Source: Chromobacterium sp. IIBBL 290-4 | GTDB lineage: Bacteria; Pseudomonadota; Gammaproteobacteria; Burkholderiales; Chromobacteriaceae | Assembly: GCF_024207115.1 (NCBI RefSeq) | Contig: NZ_CP100128.1 | Location: 3,596,001 to 3,660,000 of the forward strand | Length of the DNA: 64,000 nt | Reading direction: 5' to 3' | Shown: positions 63,075 to 64,000 of the stretch, in pieces | Position numbering within the stretch: position 1 is the stretch's first letter | Layout: the number at the start of each line of letters is the position of its first letter | Notes under the pieces: generated by a model | What the model saw: only the letters and a program-made list of their open reading frames with translations | Told to the model about the DNA's origin: nothing | The model's database searches: none | Made by a program: the position numbers and the translations under genes

Positions 63075-63905
63075 TTAAAGTTCGATTTCTGCCTGGAAAA
63101 CGGTGACAGCGGGGCCGGTCATGATCACCGGACTGCCTTCGCCGGCCCATTCGATCACCATGTCGCCGCCGCGGGCGTGGACGGTCACGCGCGGGTCCAG
63201 CAGGCCCAGGCGGATGCCGCACACCACGGCGGCGCAGGCGCCGGTGCCGCAGGCCAGCGTTTCGCCGGCGCCGCGCTCATAGACGCGCAGGCGGATTTCG
63301 CCGCGCGACACAATCTGCATGAAACCGGCGTTGACGCGTTCGGGGAAGCGCGGATGGCTTTCCACTTGCGGGCCGACGGCCGCCACCGGGGCGGCGTCCA
63401 CGTCGTCCACCAGCTGCACTGCGTGCGGGTTGCCCATCGAGGCGACGCTGACCACGCACTCGTCGTCCTTTAGCTGCAGCGGGTAGCTCAGCGCCGCTTG
63501 GGCGGCGATGAAAGGAATGTCGGCGGGCGCGAAGCGGGGCACGCCCATGTCCACGCGGGCCATGCCGTCGCCCAGGTATTCCGGGCTGATCACGCCGCGC
63601 GCGGTTTCCACCGCGATCCGGCGCTTGTCGGTCAGGCCTTCGTCGCAGACGAATTTGACGAAGCAACGCGAGCCGTTGCCGCATTGCTCCACTTCGCCGC
63701 CGTCGTTGTTGAAGATGCGGTAGCGGAAATCGTGGCCGGCCTCGCGCGCGGCCTCCACCAGCAGCAGTTGGTCGAAGCCGATGCCGAGCTGGCGATGGCC
63801 CAGTTGCCGGATGCGCTCCGGCGTGAGCGAAACCGCTTGCCTCACGCCGTCGATGACCATGAAGTCGTTGCCCAAGCCGTGCATCTTGCTGAATTTCAGT
63901 TTCAT
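63075..63905 (-). CDS. dapF: Diaminopimelate epimerase
   Basis: The 276-residue enzyme interconverts LL- and meso-diaminopimelate for lysine and peptidoglycan synthesis. The two catalytic cysteines are present: Cys75 in QCGNGSR and the second in [11 protein letters not shown] (about 219). The N-terminus [17 protein letters not shown] is diagnostic. The enzyme is complete and starts at 63905. It heads an operon with DUF484 and a membrane protein. The upstream gene is probably a small lipoprotein cut by the window edge. Confidence 0.97.
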   Translation of the reverse strand: MKLKFSKMHGLGNDFMVIDGVRQAVSLTPERIRQLGHRQLGIGFDQLLLVEAAREAGHDFRYRIFNNDGGEVEQCGNGSRCFVKFVCDEGLTDKRRIAVETARGVISPEYLGDGMARVDMGVPRFAPADIPFIAAQAALSYPLQLKDDECVVSVASMGNPHAVQLVDDVDAAPVAAVGPQVESHPRFPERVNAGFMQIVSRGEIRLRVYERGAGETLACGTGACAAVVCGIRLGLLDPRVTVHARGGDMVIEWAGEGSPVIMTGPAVTVFQAEIEL

Positions 63906-63959
63906 TGCGGGTCGCGGGATGCATTGTGGATGCGGCAGCTTATCACAGCCTTTCGCGGC

Positions 63960-64000
63960 TTACATCAGTGGGCGAGGAGGCGTCTCCGCTGCCGCTGGAT
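63960..64000 (-). CDS. Possible 3' end of a small Pro/Ala-rich gene, perhaps the lipoprotein upstream of dapF
   Basis: One minus-strand frame ends PAAAETPPRPLM and TAA at 63960, 55 bases before dapF. Short proline- and alanine-rich lipoproteins (LptM/YifL) often precede dapF in proteobacteria. Only 13 codons are visible, so this is a guess from position and composition. Confidence 0.25.
   Translation of the reverse strand, partial: PAAAETPPRPLM

Overview
The window looks like a chromosomal piece of a GC-rich betaproteobacterium of the Neisseriales, most like Chromobacterium or a near relative. This is inferred from gene content and base composition, with no database search. The evidence is the block tig-clpP-clpX-lon-hupB-tRNA-Val-tRNA-Asp-ppiD, the narK-narK-narGHJI set with narXL, and uniformly GC-rich core genes. 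Four patches depart from this: 1.9-4.0 kb, 20.6-22.4 kb, 52.6-53.6 kb and 53.6-56.4 kb.

Region by region. 1-1900: the start of a chemotaxis-receptor gene and an FAD-dependent amine-oxidase-type enzyme. 1900-4040: a decayed prophage or island at the 3' end of a tRNA-Thr gene, with a repressor broken by an amber codon, two small exported proteins and a frameshifted integrase stub. 4.4-6.0 kb: a polyhydroxyalkanoate depolymerase-like hydrolase and a phasin-like protein. 6.1-7.7 kb: the RNA helicase RhlE with a long leader. 7.9-16.9 kb: two cyclic-di-GMP phosphodiesterase-type proteins, an unknown protein, cytidine deaminase, the ArgP regulator and ArgO exporter, and a LysR/SDR divergent pair. 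17.0-18.3 kb: a secreted zinc peptidase and a Sel1-type protein. 18.3-28.2 kb: pbpC and its alpha-2-macroglobulin partner yfhM, separated by an AT-rich AIPR-family gene of probable anti-phage function.

28.4-37 kb holds the protein quality-control block: trigger factor, ClpXP, Lon (with a candidate sigma-32 promoter), HU, two tRNAs and PpiD. 37-42.6 kb: a LysR regulator, a TSUP exporter, and an overlapping run of a helix-hairpin-helix gene with a PqiA split into two genes, PqiB and PqiC, which form an envelope lipid-transport system.

42.7-60.5 kb is the nitrate respiration region. Two NarK transporters feed the membrane nitrate reductase NarGHI, matured by NarJ. The two-component system NarX-NarL senses nitrate. 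MobB and MoaA serve the molybdenum cofactor that NarG needs. Palindromic repeats lie between narG and narH and between narJ and narI. A fresh IS1595-type insertion sits in the narI terminator. The narI-narL gap has filled with repeats and small AT-rich genes, including a glycine-rich membrane protein, a cysteine-motif protein and a second copy of the narL 3' end. The window closes with an EamA transporter and a dapF-DUF484-membrane protein operon on the minus strand.
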